Positions 1 through 8,800 of a DNA stretch of 64,000 nucleotides are shown one piece after another (positions within the stretch are counted from its first letter, which is position 1; each line of letters starts with the position of its first letter). Source of the DNA: Dactylosporangium siamense (GTDB taxonomy: Bacteria > Actinomycetota > Actinomycetes > Mycobacteriales > Micromonosporaceae); the NCBI RefSeq assembly GCF_016862795.1, contig NZ_BONQ01000033.1, forward strand, positions 62,001 to 126,000. The letters run 5' to 3'. The position numbers were made by a program, and so were the translations under genes. The notes under the pieces were generated by a model that saw only the letters and a list, made by a program, of their open reading frames with translations, ran no database searches and was not told the DNA's origin.

Positions 1-204
1 GACCGTGCGCACCTGGTCGTCGATCTGATACAGCGGCCCGGTCCGCGGTTTCGCGCCGGCCGCGGTGAGCCCGGCGGCCACGACGGCGAGCACGGTGAGC
101 GCCGCCAGCCAGCGCGTCCGGAGGCGGAACCGCAGCGGCGCCCGGGGAGGCTCGGGCGGCTCCCACGGGCTGCTGAGGTCGAGCTCGATCACGGTCTCTG
201 CCAC
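1..204 (-). CDS. Membrane-anchored beta-propeller-type protein, N-terminal part only (cut by window edge)
   Basis: This reading frame begins at a GTG (202-204) and runs off the left edge. Its 68 visible residues closely match the start of the next gene upstream: the acidic stretch beginning AETVIELDLSS, the Pro-rich PWEPPEPP segment, a basic patch, one hydrophobic segment (about residues 32-50), then GAKPRTGPLY. It is therefore a tandem paralogue of the 470-residue protein at 257-1669, 52 nt downstream of it on the same strand, and probably co-transcribed. The Shine-Dalgarno sequence is weaker than that of its neighbour. By analogy the missing part should be an extracytoplasmic PQQ-like propeller; that part is not visible. 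Confidence 0.75.
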   Translation of the reverse strand, partial: MAETVIELDLSSPWEPPEPPRAPLRFRLRTRWLAALTVLAVVAAGLTAAGAKPRTGPLYQIDDQVRTV

Positions 205-256
205 GTTAGCCAGAGTCCCATGTCCGTCCCCGGGTTGCGTGCGGCGAGCCGCCGGC

Positions 257-1669
257 TCAGGGCGTCCCGCGGTGCCGCGCCGGCAGCCGCCAGACGGACA
301 GCGCGCCGAGCTGGACACACGCGAGTGTGTCGCCGGCGGCGCCGCACTGGGGCGGGCCGTACCAGTTCCCGGCGCGGCCGAACACGGTGACCCCGCCGGT
401 CGCGACGTCGAGCTCGCCGAGCACGGCGGTGCTCGGGCCGATCGGCTGCCACAGCAGGATGCGTTCCGCGGACGCGTCGACGATCATCCGCCAGCCGCCG
501 AGCGCCGCCGTGACGGCGCCGGTCCGCGCGTCGACGACGGCGAGCTGTCCGTACGTTGCCCCTTCCGGCTCGAACGTGCCGACGACGAACCGGTCGCCGA
601 CGATGGCGGCGATCTCCGTGTAACGGTCGAGGTGCCATCGCGGCCGGCCGGTGGTGGCGTCGTAGGTGGTGATGCCGTTGCCGCTGGTGGCGCAGAACAA
701 CGCGGCGGCGCACTGGTAGATCCCGGCGAACATCGAGGCGTCGGTGCTGAACAGGGCCCGCCCGCCGGCAAGGTCGAACACGATCCCGCCGCGCTGCCCG
801 TCCGGGTGGACGACGGCCCTGGCCGCGCCCCGCCGGGGGGCGGCGTACCAGCCCGCGCCGATGTGGAAGGCGGCCGGGGTGCCGGACCAGTCCAGCTGGT
901 GGGTCGCGCCGACCGCGCCGGAGCGGATGTCCCTGCTGGACACGAGCCCGGACGGGTCGAGCTGGTCGACACCGGTCACCTGACCGGCGGGATACCGGCC
1001 GTCCCAGGTGAAGTCGAGCACCACGCCGGGCGGTGCGGTGAGCTCCCAGACCGGTTCCCCGGTGCGCTCGTCGAGCACCAGGATGTGCCGGGCCGGCCTG
1101 CTCAAGGCCTGGTTGACGGTCAGGTCCGGGGTCTCGCTCGTGGCGACCGTGATGACCCTCCCCGGATCGGTCATCTCCTCGGCGACGACCAGGCCGCCAT
1201 GGGTGCCGAGGACCGACGTCCGCGGCCGGGTCCACAGCTGCCGGCCGGTGGCCTGGTCGACGGCAGTGAGCGTGGTGGTGTAGCCGCGGTTCACGTTGAA
1301 CTGGCGGACCAGGATCAGCGCGGTGGCGCCGAGCATCGCGAACTGCTGCTCCTGGTCGGTGGTGATGCTCCAGAGCACCTTGCCGTCCGACCGCCGGCGG
1401 CCCTCGATCGTCGGGTCGCCTCCCGGCTGCCGTTGCCGGTTGACGACCAGCAGGTCCTTGGCGACGGTGACGCCGGCGACCGGCTGATCGACGCGGTAGA
1501 GCGGGCCGGTGCGGGGCTTCGCGCCCGACGCGGCGAGCACACCGGCCGCGACGGCGAGCACCGCGCAGGCCACCACCCATCGCGACCGGAGCCGGAACCT
1601 CAGCACCGGGGGTGGCTCGGGCGGCTCCCACGCACTGCTGAGGTCGAGTTCGATCACCGGCTCAGCCAC
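257..1669 (-). CDS. Membrane-anchored PQQ-like beta-propeller protein
   Basis: 470 residues from a GTG preceded by GGGAGG at about 9 nt. A short cytoplasmic N-terminus (acidic, then proline-rich, then basic) leads into one membrane segment at about residues 32-48, so the rest should lie outside the membrane. The body has repeated strand-turn units with D-x-x-T-G-x-x-x-W spacing (for example TAVDQATGRQLW and TTYDATTGRPRW), which is the signature of PQQ-like eight-bladed propellers. No enzyme active site was recognised; a binding or scaffolding role is likely. A second copy follows in tandem on the same strand. Confidence 0.8.
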   Translation of the reverse strand: MAEPVIELDLSSAWEPPEPPPVLRFRLRSRWVVACAVLAVAAGVLAASGAKPRTGPLYRVDQPVAGVTVAKDLLVVNRQRQPGGDPTIEGRRRSDGKVLWSITTDQEQQFAMLGATALILVRQFNVNRGYTTTLTAVDQATGRQLWTRPRTSVLGTHGGLVVAEEMTDPGRVITVATSETPDLTVNQALSRPARHILVLDERTGEPVWELTAPPGVVLDFTWDGRYPAGQVTGVDQLDPSGLVSSRDIRSGAVGATHQLDWSGTPAAFHIGAGWYAAPRRGAARAVVHPDGQRGGIVFDLAGGRALFSTDASMFAGIYQCAAALFCATSGNGITTYDATTGRPRWHLDRYTEIAAIVGDRFVVGTFEPEGATYGQLAVVDARTGAVTAALGGWRMIVDASAERILLWQPIGPSTAVLGELDVATGGVTVFGRAGNWYGPPQCGAAGDTLACVQLGALSVWRLPARHRGTP

Positions 1670-1736
1670 ATCGACCAGCCTCCCATGTCCGGCCTGGGGC
1701 TGCTGCCCGGCCGTGCGCTGGGGGTACCCACGCGAA

Positions 1737-1763
1737 ACGGCGGATCCAGGAAGGATCCGCCGT
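1737..1763 (-). terminator. Intrinsic terminator downstream of dxs
   Basis: A perfect 11-bp inverted repeat (acggcggatcc / ggatccgccgt) around a 5-nt loop lies 16 nt past the dxs stop. On the minus strand the stem is followed by TTT. It separates dxs from the propeller genes. Confidence 0.75.
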
Positions 1764-1778
1764 CGGTCGCGGTGTCGA

Positions 1779-3731
1779 TCAGCGCCGGGCGCGGGCCGGG
1801 ATGGTCGGCTGCTCGGTCTCGTCGAGGCGGCTGACCCACTCGGTGACCTGGCGGGACACGTCCTGCGCGGTCAGGCCGATCTCGGCCAGGATCTCGGCGC
1901 GCGTGCCGTGCGGGTGCCAGGCCTGCGGGACGCCGAGGTCCTTCAGCGGCACCCAGACGTCGGCGTCGCGCAGCGACTTGGCGATCGCGTCGCCGACGCC
2001 GCCGGTGCGCACGCCGTCCTCGATCGTGACCACCAGGCGGTGCTCGCGGGCCAGGCCGACGAGCTCGACCGGGACCGGGCGGACCCAGCGCGGGTCGACG
2101 ACGGTGACGCCGTAGCCCTGCTCGGCGAGGCGGGCGGCCGCGTCGACGGCGAGGTGCGCGAACGCGCCGACGCTGACCAGCAGCACGTCCTTGCGCTCGT
2201 GCTCGCTGAGCACGTCGACCCCGCCGAAGCCGTCGACGCCGCCGACCCGGCGCACCGCCGGCAGGTCCGCCGGGACGGCACCGGTCGGGAAGCGCACGAT
2301 CGTCGGGCCGTCCTCGATGCTGACGGCCTCGCGCAGCTCCTCGCGGACGGTCTGCGCGTCGCGGGGCGCGGCCAGGCGCAGCCCGGGCACCACGCCGAAG
2401 ACCGCCATGTCCCAGATGCCGTAGTGCGACGGCCCGTCGGGGCCGGTGATGCCGGCCCGGTCGAGCACGAACGTCACCGGCAGCTTGTGCATCGCCACGT
2501 CGAGCAGGACCTGGTCGAACGCCCGGTTGAGGAACGTCGCGTAGACCGCGACGACCGGGTGCAGGCCGCCGATCGCGAGCCCGGCCGCGGAGGTCGCCGC
2601 GTGCTGCTCGGCGATGCCGACGTCATACGTCCGCTCGGGGTACTTCTTCATGAGCTTCGCGATGCCGGTCGGCTCCGCCATGGCGGCGGTGATGCCGACG
2701 ATGTCGGCGCGCTCGTCGGCGATCGCGACCAGCTCGTCGGCGAAGACGCCGGTCCACTTGAGCTTCGCCGGGGCGAGCAGCTTGCCGGTCTCGATGTCGA
2801 AGGCGCTGCCGGGGCCGTGCAGGCAGTCGGCCTCGTCCTCCTCGGCGGGCCGGTAGCCGAAGCCCTTGCGGGTCACCGCGTGCACGATCACGGGACCGCC
2901 GAACGACTTGGCCTTGCGCAGCGCCGACTCGACCGCGACCTGGTCGTGGCCGTCGACGGGCCCGACGTACTTGATGCCGAGGTCCTCGAACATCGCCTGC
3001 GGCGCGACCGCGTCCTTGATGCCCTTCTTGACCGCGTGCAGCACCTCATACAGCGGGGGGCCGACCAGCGGCGTCCGGCCGAGGGAGTCCTTGACCAGGT
3101 CGAGGACCTTCTCGTAGCTCGGGTTGAGCCGCAGGTTGGACAGGTGGTCGGCGAGCCCGCCGATCGTCGGCGAGTAGGACCGGCCGTTGTCGTTGACGAC
3201 GATCACGAGCGGGTTCTTGGCGCCGGCGATGTTGTTGAGCGCCTCCCAGCACATACCGCCGGTGAGGGCGCCGTCACCGACGACCGCGACGACGTGGCGG
3301 GGCTCGCCACGCAGCGCGAACGCCTTCGCCAGACCGTCCGCGTAGGACAGCGCGGTCGAGGCGTGCGAGTTCTCGATGACGTCGTGCTCGCTCTCCGCCT
3401 GGCTCGGGTAGCCGGTGAGGCCGCCGCGCTGGCGGAGCAGGTCGAAGCCGTCCTGGCGACCGCTCACGATCTTGTGGACGTAGGCCTGGTGGCCGGTGTC
3501 GAAGAGGATGCGGTCCTTCGGTGAGTCGAAGACCCGGTGCAGGGCGAGCGTCAGCTCGACCACCCCGAGGTTGGGGCCGAGGTGGCCGCCGGTGCGGGAG
3601 ACCTTGGCGACGAGGAAGTCGCGGATCTCCGCCGCGAGGACCCCGAGCTGCTCCGTCGAGAGGTCGCGGAGGTCACCCGGACTGCGGATCGAGCTCAGCA
3701 GGGTGGCGGCCTCGGTCTCTTCAGTGCTCAT
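1779..3731 (-). CDS. dxs: 1-deoxy-D-xylulose-5-phosphate synthase
   Basis: Thiamine-diphosphate enzyme that condenses pyruvate and glyceraldehyde 3-phosphate to make 1-deoxy-D-xylulose 5-phosphate, the first step of the non-mevalonate isoprenoid pathway. 650 residues, normal for the family. The N-terminal block [15 protein letters not shown], the [17 protein letters not shown] segment, the diphosphate-binding [16 protein letters not shown] and the [15 protein letters not shown] block of the second transketolase domain are all present. I chose the ATG at 3731 because it aligns with family starts; a longer GTG frame reaches 3797 but adds residues not seen in homologues. A TAGAGT -10-like hexamer lies just 5' of this ATG, suggesting a short or absent leader. 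Confidence 0.96.
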   Translation of the reverse strand: MSTEETEAATLLSSIRSPGDLRDLSTEQLGVLAAEIRDFLVAKVSRTGGHLGPNLGVVELTLALHRVFDSPKDRILFDTGHQAYVHKIVSGRQDGFDLLRQRGGLTGYPSQAESEHDVIENSHASTALSYADGLAKAFALRGEPRHVVAVVGDGALTGGMCWEALNNIAGAKNPLVIVVNDNGRSYSPTIGGLADHLSNLRLNPSYEKVLDLVKDSLGRTPLVGPPLYEVLHAVKKGIKDAVAPQAMFEDLGIKYVGPVDGHDQVAVESALRKAKSFGGPVIVHAVTRKGFGYRPAEEDEADCLHGPGSAFDIETGKLLAPAKLKWTGVFADELVAIADERADIVGITAAMAEPTGIAKLMKKYPERTYDVGIAEQHAATSAAGLAIGGLHPVVAVYATFLNRAFDQVLLDVAMHKLPVTFVLDRAGITGPDGPSHYGIWDMAVFGVVPGLRLAAPRDAQTVREELREAVSIEDGPTIVRFPTGAVPADLPAVRRVGGVDGFGGVDVLSEHERKDVLLVSVGAFAHLAVDAAARLAEQGYGVTVVDPRWVRPVPVELVGLAREHRLVVTIEDGVRTGGVGDAIAKSLRDADVWVPLKDLGVPQAWHPHGTRAEILAEIGLTAQDVSRQVTEWVSRLDETEQPTIPARARR

Positions 3732-3739
3732 GGGGCCCA

Positions 3740-3745
3740 ACTCTA
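3740..3745 (-). promoter_or_regulatory. Possible -10 element for dxs
   Basis: TAGAGT on the minus strand ends 8 nt before the preferred dxs start codon, the spacing expected of a near-leaderless actinobacterial transcript. No convincing -35 was found. Confidence 0.3.
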
Positions 3746-3827
3746 ACGGGGCCTCGCATCCGCGCACTTCGGCCGGAAGAATCTTGACAGGTTCCACACA
3801 TGCTCGTTACCTGGTCAGCGCTTCCAA

Positions 3828-3848
3828 GGCCGGCTTTATGCGCCGGCC
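3828..3848 (-). terminator. GC hairpin at the stop of the solute-binding protein gene
   Basis: Perfect 7-bp stem (ggccggc / gccggcc) with a 7-nt loop that contains the stop codon of the solute-binding gene. No T-run follows on the minus strand, so it is only a candidate terminator. Confidence 0.4.
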
Positions 3849-5083
3849 GCCGCGGCGAACTTCATCGTGTCCCTGTCCTGCACGAACAGCGCCAGGGCCG
3901 CGTCGACCGCGGCGCTGCGCACGGTCCCGGCGACGACACCGTGGGTGAGCGAGCCCACCACCCGGGTCGCGCTGTCGGTCCACTCCGCGATCGCGAGCGC
4001 GAGATAGCCGGTGTACTTCGACTTGTCGGCGTCCAACCGCGCCGGGACGGACCCCTTCTGCGGGTTGAACGCGTCCTGCCCGCTGACCGAGCCGCACTCG
4101 ATCAGCCACTGCTCGGCGGCCCGCCGGCGCGGCGCGCCCTTCGGCAGCGTGAACGAGTCGGACAGGAAGTCGTAGACCTTCTCCGAGCCGGGGCTCGCCG
4201 CGACCGAGTACCCCTCCTGGAAGACCAGGCCCTTGGTCCGCAGGTACGCGTCGGCCCAGTCGCCCATCACGTTGTACGCGGCGGTCCCGGCGACGACCTT
4301 GTCCAGCGCCGGCTGCCAGTCACCGGCGGCGGTGGCGATGTCGGACTGGTCGAGGACCTGCACGAACAGTGCCAGCGCCTGCTGGGTCGCGGCGGCCTTC
4401 CAGTCGGTCGCGCCGTTCCACAGCCCGGTGTACGCGTCCGCGCCCAGCTCGCCGAGCAGGACGCACTCGAGCAGGTGCTTCTGCGTCCATGCCGGCCCGA
4501 TCGACAGCGGCAGGATCCCCGCGGTCCTCAGCGCCGCCGCCTGGGTCAGGAACTGCGCCCAGCTGGTCGGCGGGGTCAGCCCGCGGGCCTTGAGCAGCGC
4601 CGGGTTGTACCAGAGCAGGTTGGCCCGGTGGATGTTCACCGGCACCGAATAGATCTTGCCGTCGAACGTCAGCGCCTCCACGAGGCCCTTCGGCAGCCGC
4701 TCCCGCCAGTGCTGCTGGTCGTACAGGTACCGGATGTCCTCGACGTAGCCGGCCTCGATGTCGCTGTCGAGCTCGAGGCCGGCGTGCGCCTGGTACGAAT
4801 CGGGCGGGTCGTCGTTCTCCAGCCGGGTCGCCAGGACGGTCCGGGCGATCGTCCCGGCCCCGCCCGCGACGGCGGCGTTGTCGAACTCGATGCCCGGGTT
4901 GCGCTGCCGGAAGTCCGCGACGAGCGCCTCCAGGCCTTCCTTCTCCCCGGGCCCGGCCCACCAGGAGAAGACCTCCACCTTGCCGACCTCGTCCCCGGCG
5001 GCCTCGTCCCCGGCGACCGAGCACGCGGACAGCCAGAGCGTCAGCCCGCCGGCGACGAGTAGGTTCCTCCGGCTTAATCCCAC
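3836..5083 (-). CDS. ABC-transporter-type extracellular solute-binding lipoprotein (family 1)
   Basis: 415 residues from a GTG at 5083. The N-terminus has a twin-Arg-like basic start (LSRRNLL), a hydrophobic core and the lipobox LSAC, so the mature protein should be lipid-anchored at the outer face of the membrane. After this comes the typical family-1 binding-protein opening (VEVFSWWAGPGEKEGLEALVADF) and later YNVMGDWADAYL and SDSFTLPKGAPRR, as in carbohydrate-binding components. It starts 33 nt after the preceding membrane-protein gene and could share its message. No permease or ATPase gene lies nearby, so the transporter partner is unknown. The Shine-Dalgarno is poor. Confidence 0.85.
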   Translation of the reverse strand: MGLSRRNLLVAGGLTLWLSACSVAGDEAAGDEVGKVEVFSWWAGPGEKEGLEALVADFRQRNPGIEFDNAAVAGGAGTIARTVLATRLENDDPPDSYQAHAGLELDSDIEAGYVEDIRYLYDQQHWRERLPKGLVEALTFDGKIYSVPVNIHRANLLWYNPALLKARGLTPPTSWAQFLTQAAALRTAGILPLSIGPAWTQKHLLECVLLGELGADAYTGLWNGATDWKAAATQQALALFVQVLDQSDIATAAGDWQPALDKVVAGTAAYNVMGDWADAYLRTKGLVFQEGYSVAASPGSEKVYDFLSDSFTLPKGAPRRRAAEQWLIECGSVSGQDAFNPQKGSVPARLDADKSKYTGYLALAIAEWTDSATRVVGSLTHGVVAGTVRSAAVDAALALFVQDRDTMKFAAAAGA

Positions 5084-5115
5084 TTTTTCAGTATCTGTGC
5101 CGGGGGACGGCGGCG

Positions 5116-6483
5116 TCAGCGGTTCGGCGGCATCCAGTCCGAGCCGGACGCGTCCGGTCCCGCCTGCGGCGGCGGGGGCTGGTCGGGATACTGCGGCTGC
5201 GGGTACGTGGGCGCCAGGCCGGCCTCGTTCGCCAGGATCGCCGTGGTCGTCGGCTCGATCCGGGCCCGCAGGTCCGCGTAGGCGGTCAGCGTCAGCGGCG
5301 CGGTGAGCACCGCGGCGCCGCTGGACATCAACTGGGCCACGGCGGCGCCGATCACCACCGCGACGACGAAGCCGGCGCCGATGCCGCCGAACAGGCTCGA
5401 CGAGTCCGGGTCGAACGTGGGCTGTCCCGGGACCGTCTGGATGATCAGGTTGATGATGTAGGCGACGACGCCGACGCCGATGCTGATCCCGCCGATCGTC
5501 GCGATCCGGGCGATCGACGCGCCCAGGTCCTGGTGGAAGAGCTTGAAGCAGCGGCTGATCGCCGACCCGCCCCGCTCGAAGGTCACCACGGCCGGCAGCA
5601 GCATGAACACCGCGACGAGGTAGATCGCCGGCAGGACGCACGCGCAGACGCCGAGCGCGATGATCAGCCCCGCCAGGAACTGCCAGCCGATCAGCGGAAA
5701 CAGCCGCCGCCCCGCGAGCGCCAGCGCCGCACCGAGCCGCGGCCGCAACCCGGCCGCGACCGACACCGCGACGTGGTTGCACGCGATGTTCACCACCAAC
5801 GCGACCACGATCGCCAGGAACGACCCGGCCAGCGTCAGGCCGAACACCTGGAAGAGCTTCCCGAGGTCCGGCATGACCGGCGCCCCGGTGTCGGGGTCGA
5901 CGCCCGTGCCCATCGCGCCGAGTTCGCTGTCCAGCTTCAACGCCAGCAGCGCCTGCGGCGCGCCGACCGCCAGCGCCACCAGGAACCCGATGAACTGCAG
6001 CGCCACCAGGGGCTGCCAGGCCTGCCGGACGATCGCCAGGCTCCGCCGCCACCAGCCGGCGTAGTCGGGGCTGACCAGCGGGTCGTCCTCGCCGATCGCG
6101 CCGTGGAACATCCCGCCCGTCGGCATCGCCTGGTAGATCACGTACGGCTGCGACGGGTCGTACTGGACCGGATACGGCTGCGACTGGTCGTAGCCACCCG
6201 CCGGGTACTGCGGGCCCGGGTACTGCGGCGTGGGCTGGCCCGGGTACTGGGGCGTGGGCTGCCCTGGGTACTGCGGCGTGGGCTGCCCCGGGTACTGCGG
6301 ATACCCGGGCTGCGGGACCTGAGCGGTCTCCCCGCCCGGGGGAACGGCCGGACGCACGACGGCGGGCGGGGCGGTCTCCTCCGGCGGCGCGGTCTCCCGC
6401 TGCTGCCCAGGATCCACCGGCGGCACCGGCTCGGACGGCTGGGCCGGGCCCGTTGACTCGTCGGGCCCCGGGGGCTGGGTCAT
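5116..6483 (-). CDS. Proline-rich polytopic membrane protein (glycerophosphoryl-diester phosphodiesterase membrane-domain-like)
   Basis: 455 residues; the ATG at 6483 follows GGAGGA at ideal spacing, so the 26 additional upstream residues of the open frame are not used. Residues 1-115 are Pro/Gln/Gly-rich with three exact 8-residue tandem repeats (GQPTPQYP). A Trp-rich amphipathic segment (YAGWWRRSLAIVRQAW) precedes about six membrane helices and a Pro-rich tail. This topology is seen in proteins with the GDPD membrane domain, but no phosphodiesterase active site is present. Function unknown; a role in envelope organisation is inference. The orphan solute-binding gene follows directly. Confidence 0.75.
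   Translation of the reverse strand: MTQPPGPDESTGPAQPSEPVPPVDPGQQRETAPPEETAPPAVVRPAVPPGGETAQVPQPGYPQYPGQPTPQYPGQPTPQYPGQPTPQYPGPQYPAGGYDQSQPYPVQYDPSQPYVIYQAMPTGGMFHGAIGEDDPLVSPDYAGWWRRSLAIVRQAWQPLVALQFIGFLVALAVGAPQALLALKLDSELGAMGTGVDPDTGAPVMPDLGKLFQVFGLTLAGSFLAIVVALVVNIACNHVAVSVAAGLRPRLGAALALAGRRLFPLIGWQFLAGLIIALGVCACVLPAIYLVAVFMLLPAVVTFERGGSAISRCFKLFHQDLGASIARIATIGGISIGVGVVAYIINLIIQTVPGQPTFDPDSSSLFGGIGAGFVVAVVIGAAVAQLMSSGAAVLTAPLTLTAYADLRARIEPTTTAILANEAGLAPTYPQPQYPDQPPPPQAGPDASGSDWMPPNR
6217..6300. repeat. 24-nt tandem repeat coding for GQPTPQYP
   Basis: Three full 24-nt units (6217-6240, 6241-6264, 6265-6288) plus a half unit, differing at one or two bases. They code for the octapeptide repeats in the cytoplasmic tail of the adjacent membrane protein. 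Such arrays can change copy number by slippage. Confidence 0.85.
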
Positions 6484-6583
6484 GGTTCCTCCGTATCGCG
6501 GACCGCGGCTTGCGGCACGACACAGAAGATAGGGCCACGCGGCGCGAAACGCCGCCCCCACCGGTGGCGAACTTCCCGACCGG

Positions 6584-7171
6584 TCAGGTGACCATGCCGG
6601 AGTAGATGGTCGTCAGCACGAACCCCACGACCCACAGACCACCGCACCACCACGTGAACCGCACCTCGGCGGCCCGGTCCCCGGCGCGCAGGGCCTTCAC
6701 CGCGATGAGGGCGGCCACCACCATCGCCGTGAGGCCGGCGATCCAGACGACCCACGCGCCCGGCGACCGCTCGACCTTCACCCCGTCGTCGTGCCCGAGG
6801 ACCAGCCGGATGATCGGCACCAGGAACAGCACCGTGAACGCGATCGTCACCTGCGCCACGGTCCGCCGCACCGGCCGCCACTGATCCCGCCGCGGCCTGT
6901 CCTGCGAACCCCCCGCCGCCCCGGACGACGGCCCTGCGGACTCCCCGCCCGCCGGCTCAGCCCCGTGCGCCGGCTCAGCCCCGCCCGCCGGCTCAGCCCC
7001 GCCCGCCGGCTCAGCCCCGCCCGCCGGCTCGGCCCCACCCGCCGGCTCGGCGACATCCGCCGGCTCGGCCCCGTGCGGCGAGCCGGTCGGACCGGTCTCA
7101 TCCGCCGGGCCACCCGGGCGGCCCGGCCTGGTGGGTTCGGTGGGTTCGGTGGGTTCGGTCGGGTCAGTCAC
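6584..7171 (-). CDS. Small three-helix membrane protein with Ala/Glu/Pro-rich repeat tail
   Basis: 195 residues from an ATG. Residues 1-90 are low complexity: a T-E-P triplet run, then six near-identical GAEPAG hexapeptides (coded by 18-nt tandem repeats at about 6950-7060). The C-terminal half has three hydrophobic segments (VAQVTIAFTVLFLVPII, AWVVWIAGLTAMVVAALIAV, FTWWCGGLWVVGFVLTTIY). It overlaps the end of aroD by 8 nt, so translation is probably coupled. I do not recognise a family for the membrane part. Confidence 0.65.
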   Translation of the reverse strand: MTDPTEPTEPTEPTRPGRPGGPADETGPTGSPHGAEPADVAEPAGGAEPAGGAEPAGGAEPAGGAEPAHGAEPAGGESAGPSSGAAGGSQDRPRRDQWRPVRRTVAQVTIAFTVLFLVPIIRLVLGHDDGVKVERSPGAWVVWIAGLTAMVVAALIAVKALRAGDRAAEVRFTWWCGGLWVVGFVLTTIYSGMVT

Positions 7172-7892
7172 CGGAACGCCGCCGCGCGAAGCGGGGTGAG
7201 AACAGCTCCAGCAGCCGCACCGTCTCCTCGAACGGCAGCTGCCCCGGCGCCGGTCGCCCGCCGATCGCCGAATACGTGATCCGCGAGCCCAGCACCGGCA
7301 GCATGAGCCGCGACGCGGCGCCCTCCGCGCCCATGGCGATGGCGATCACGCCGCGGTGCTGGTGCCGGAGGGTGAACTCGGTGAGGGTCCGCAGGTCGTC
7401 CGGGCCGTGCGCCATCGTGCTGACCTTGACGAGGTCGGCGCCGGCGGCGAAGCCCTCCTCAACGAGCGAGTCGAGATACGCCGCGGAGGGGGTGGCGGTG
7501 AAGTCGTGGTGCGACAGGATCACGAGCGTGCCGTGCGCGCGGGCGGCGGCGACGACCCCGGGCCGGATCTCGGCGGAGGCCAGCTCGACGTCGACCGCGT
7601 CGACCTCGGGCATGACCGCCTCGTAGAGCCGCATCCGCTCGGGCTCGTCCCCCGCCCAGTAGCCGCCCTCGTCCTTGGCGCGGACCGTCGCGAGGGTCGG
7701 CACGCCGGCGAACGGCCGGATCTGGCGCAGGGCGTGCTCGGGGCTCGTCGAGGCATACCAGTCGACGCGCAGCTCGGCGACGTCGACGCCGCGGTCCCGG
7801 ACGAGCGCCGCGTCCCGCGCCGCGTCCTCGTCGCCGAAGCTGACCGCGACCAGCGGCACCTCATCGGCGAGCCGCTCCCGCAGCGTTGCCAT
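7164..7892 (-). CDS. aroD: Type I 3-dehydroquinate dehydratase
   Basis: Dehydrates 3-dehydroquinate to 3-dehydroshikimate by a Schiff-base mechanism. 242 residues, about the usual size. The Schiff-base lysine is in ADLVKVSTMA and the catalytic histidine in LSHHDF; ELRVDWY and the C-terminal GSRITYSAIGGRPAPGQLPF (phosphate and substrate loop) are also typical. Most actinobacteria use the unrelated type II enzyme for the biosynthetic pathway, so this type I copy may be an extra or specialised enzyme; that is inference. It overlaps the next gene by 8 nt. Confidence 0.9.
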   Translation of the reverse strand: MATLRERLADEVPLVAVSFGDEDAARDAALVRDRGVDVAELRVDWYASTSPEHALRQIRPFAGVPTLATVRAKDEGGYWAGDEPERMRLYEAVMPEVDAVDVELASAEIRPGVVAAARAHGTLVILSHHDFTATPSAAYLDSLVEEGFAAGADLVKVSTMAHGPDDLRTLTEFTLRHQHRGVIAIAMGAEGAASRLMLPVLGSRITYSAIGGRPAPGQLPFEETVRLLELFSPRFARRRSGD

Positions 7893-7968
7893 CCAGCACT
7901 CCCCCCACGTCCCGATCAGACCGGCCAGGTCGACAGGGGGAGTCTACGTGCCGGGTACGACACCACTT

Positions 7969-8733
7969 TCACCGTCGGCGGCGCAGCGTCCGCTCGTAGT
8001 CCTGGAAGCGGGCCTTGGCGATCACCGACCGGTCCGGGGCGCGCAGGACGAGCCCCTCGGCACGCCCGGCGACACCGTCGAGCCCGACCAGCGTGGTCGG
8101 CAGCGACGAGGTCAGCAGCTCGTGCATCGCCGCGATCTCGGCAGGCAGCGAACCGCCGGGCCGGTGCCACACTCGCGGGGTGAGCTCCAGACCCGCCGCC
8201 GCGGCGAGGGTGACGAGCCCGTCCTCGGCCACCCACGGCCGGCCGCCAGACTCGCGCCACGCCGAGATCCGCGCGGGCGGCCAGGTCAGTGGTTCCTGCC
8301 AGTCGGCCACGTCGGCCACGTCGAACAGGCGCCAGCCGAAGCGCGCCGGGTCCCGGGTGTACTGCTTCGCCGCGCCGCCGACCTTGCCGCCGTACAGCTC
8401 CAGGTAGTACACGCGGATGCCGTCGCCGGTGGGCAACCGCGACGCGAGCGGCTTGAGCTGCTCGACGATGCCGAGCGCCGGGTTGCCGATGAGGTCGCCC
8501 TTCGCATACAGCAGTTCCTCCCGCGAGCCGATGAGGTAGGAGCCGTCGGGCAGCAGGACGATCCGGCTGTTGGTCCCGTCGACCTTCTCGGTCGCGATGA
8601 CGCCGCCGGGAAAGACCGTCGCCGGGTCGGTCAGACCCCCGTCGCGGGGATCCAGCGTGTGGTACGTCGGGATCGAGGGGTACTTCGTCAGCGAGTTGAG
8701 CAGCCGCAGATCGACCGCGCGGACATCGAACAT
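7969..8733 (-). CDS. RNA ligase family protein (KxDG nucleotidyltransferase)
   Basis: 254 residues from the ATG at 8733; an open frame extends to 8799 but would run into the neighbouring RNA promoter region. Motif I of covalent nucleotidyltransferases is clear: EKVDGTNSR, where the Lys takes AMP. A RIVLLPDGSYLIGSRE segment follows as motif Ia-like, YYLELYGGKVG fits motif III, EGLVLRA fits motif IV and VIAKARF fits motif V (K-x-R/K). The set matches the T4 Rnl2/RNA_ligase group, which seals 3'-OH/5'-phosphate RNA ends. The gene is divergent from the Y RNA-rsr pair with only about 67 nt between, suggesting a shared RNA-repair or RNA-quality function. Confidence 0.87.
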   Translation of the reverse strand: MFDVRAVDLRLLNSLTKYPSIPTYHTLDPRDGGLTDPATVFPGGVIATEKVDGTNSRIVLLPDGSYLIGSREELLYAKGDLIGNPALGIVEQLKPLASRLPTGDGIRVYYLELYGGKVGGAAKQYTRDPARFGWRLFDVADVADWQEPLTWPPARISAWRESGGRPWVAEDGLVTLAAAAGLELTPRVWHRPGGSLPAEIAAMHELLTSSLPTTLVGLDGVAGRAEGLVLRAPDRSVIAKARFQDYERTLRRRR

Positions 8734-8784
8734 CGCCACATCATCCGCGCCGAAAATACCGGGCGGCACCCGGATATCCGCTGC

Positions 8785-8790
8785 TACGGT
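8785..8790 (+). promoter_or_regulatory. Possible -10 element of the Y RNA
   Basis: TACGGT sits 10 nt before the first paired base of the Y RNA stem at 8801, the right distance for a -10 element. There is no good -35. Confidence 0.3.
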
Positions 8791-8800
8791 TCCCGGCACA

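Noticed and set aside
3836-6538. A single 900-codon protein across two genes
   Set aside because: The frame joins the solute-binding gene with an alternative frame of the membrane-protein gene; the lipoprotein signal at 5083 and GGAGGA before 6483 define two separate genes.
6217-7066. CRISPR-like repeats
   Set aside because: 24-nt and 18-nt units are contiguous, in frame and code for Pro/Ala-rich repeats; there are no spacers.
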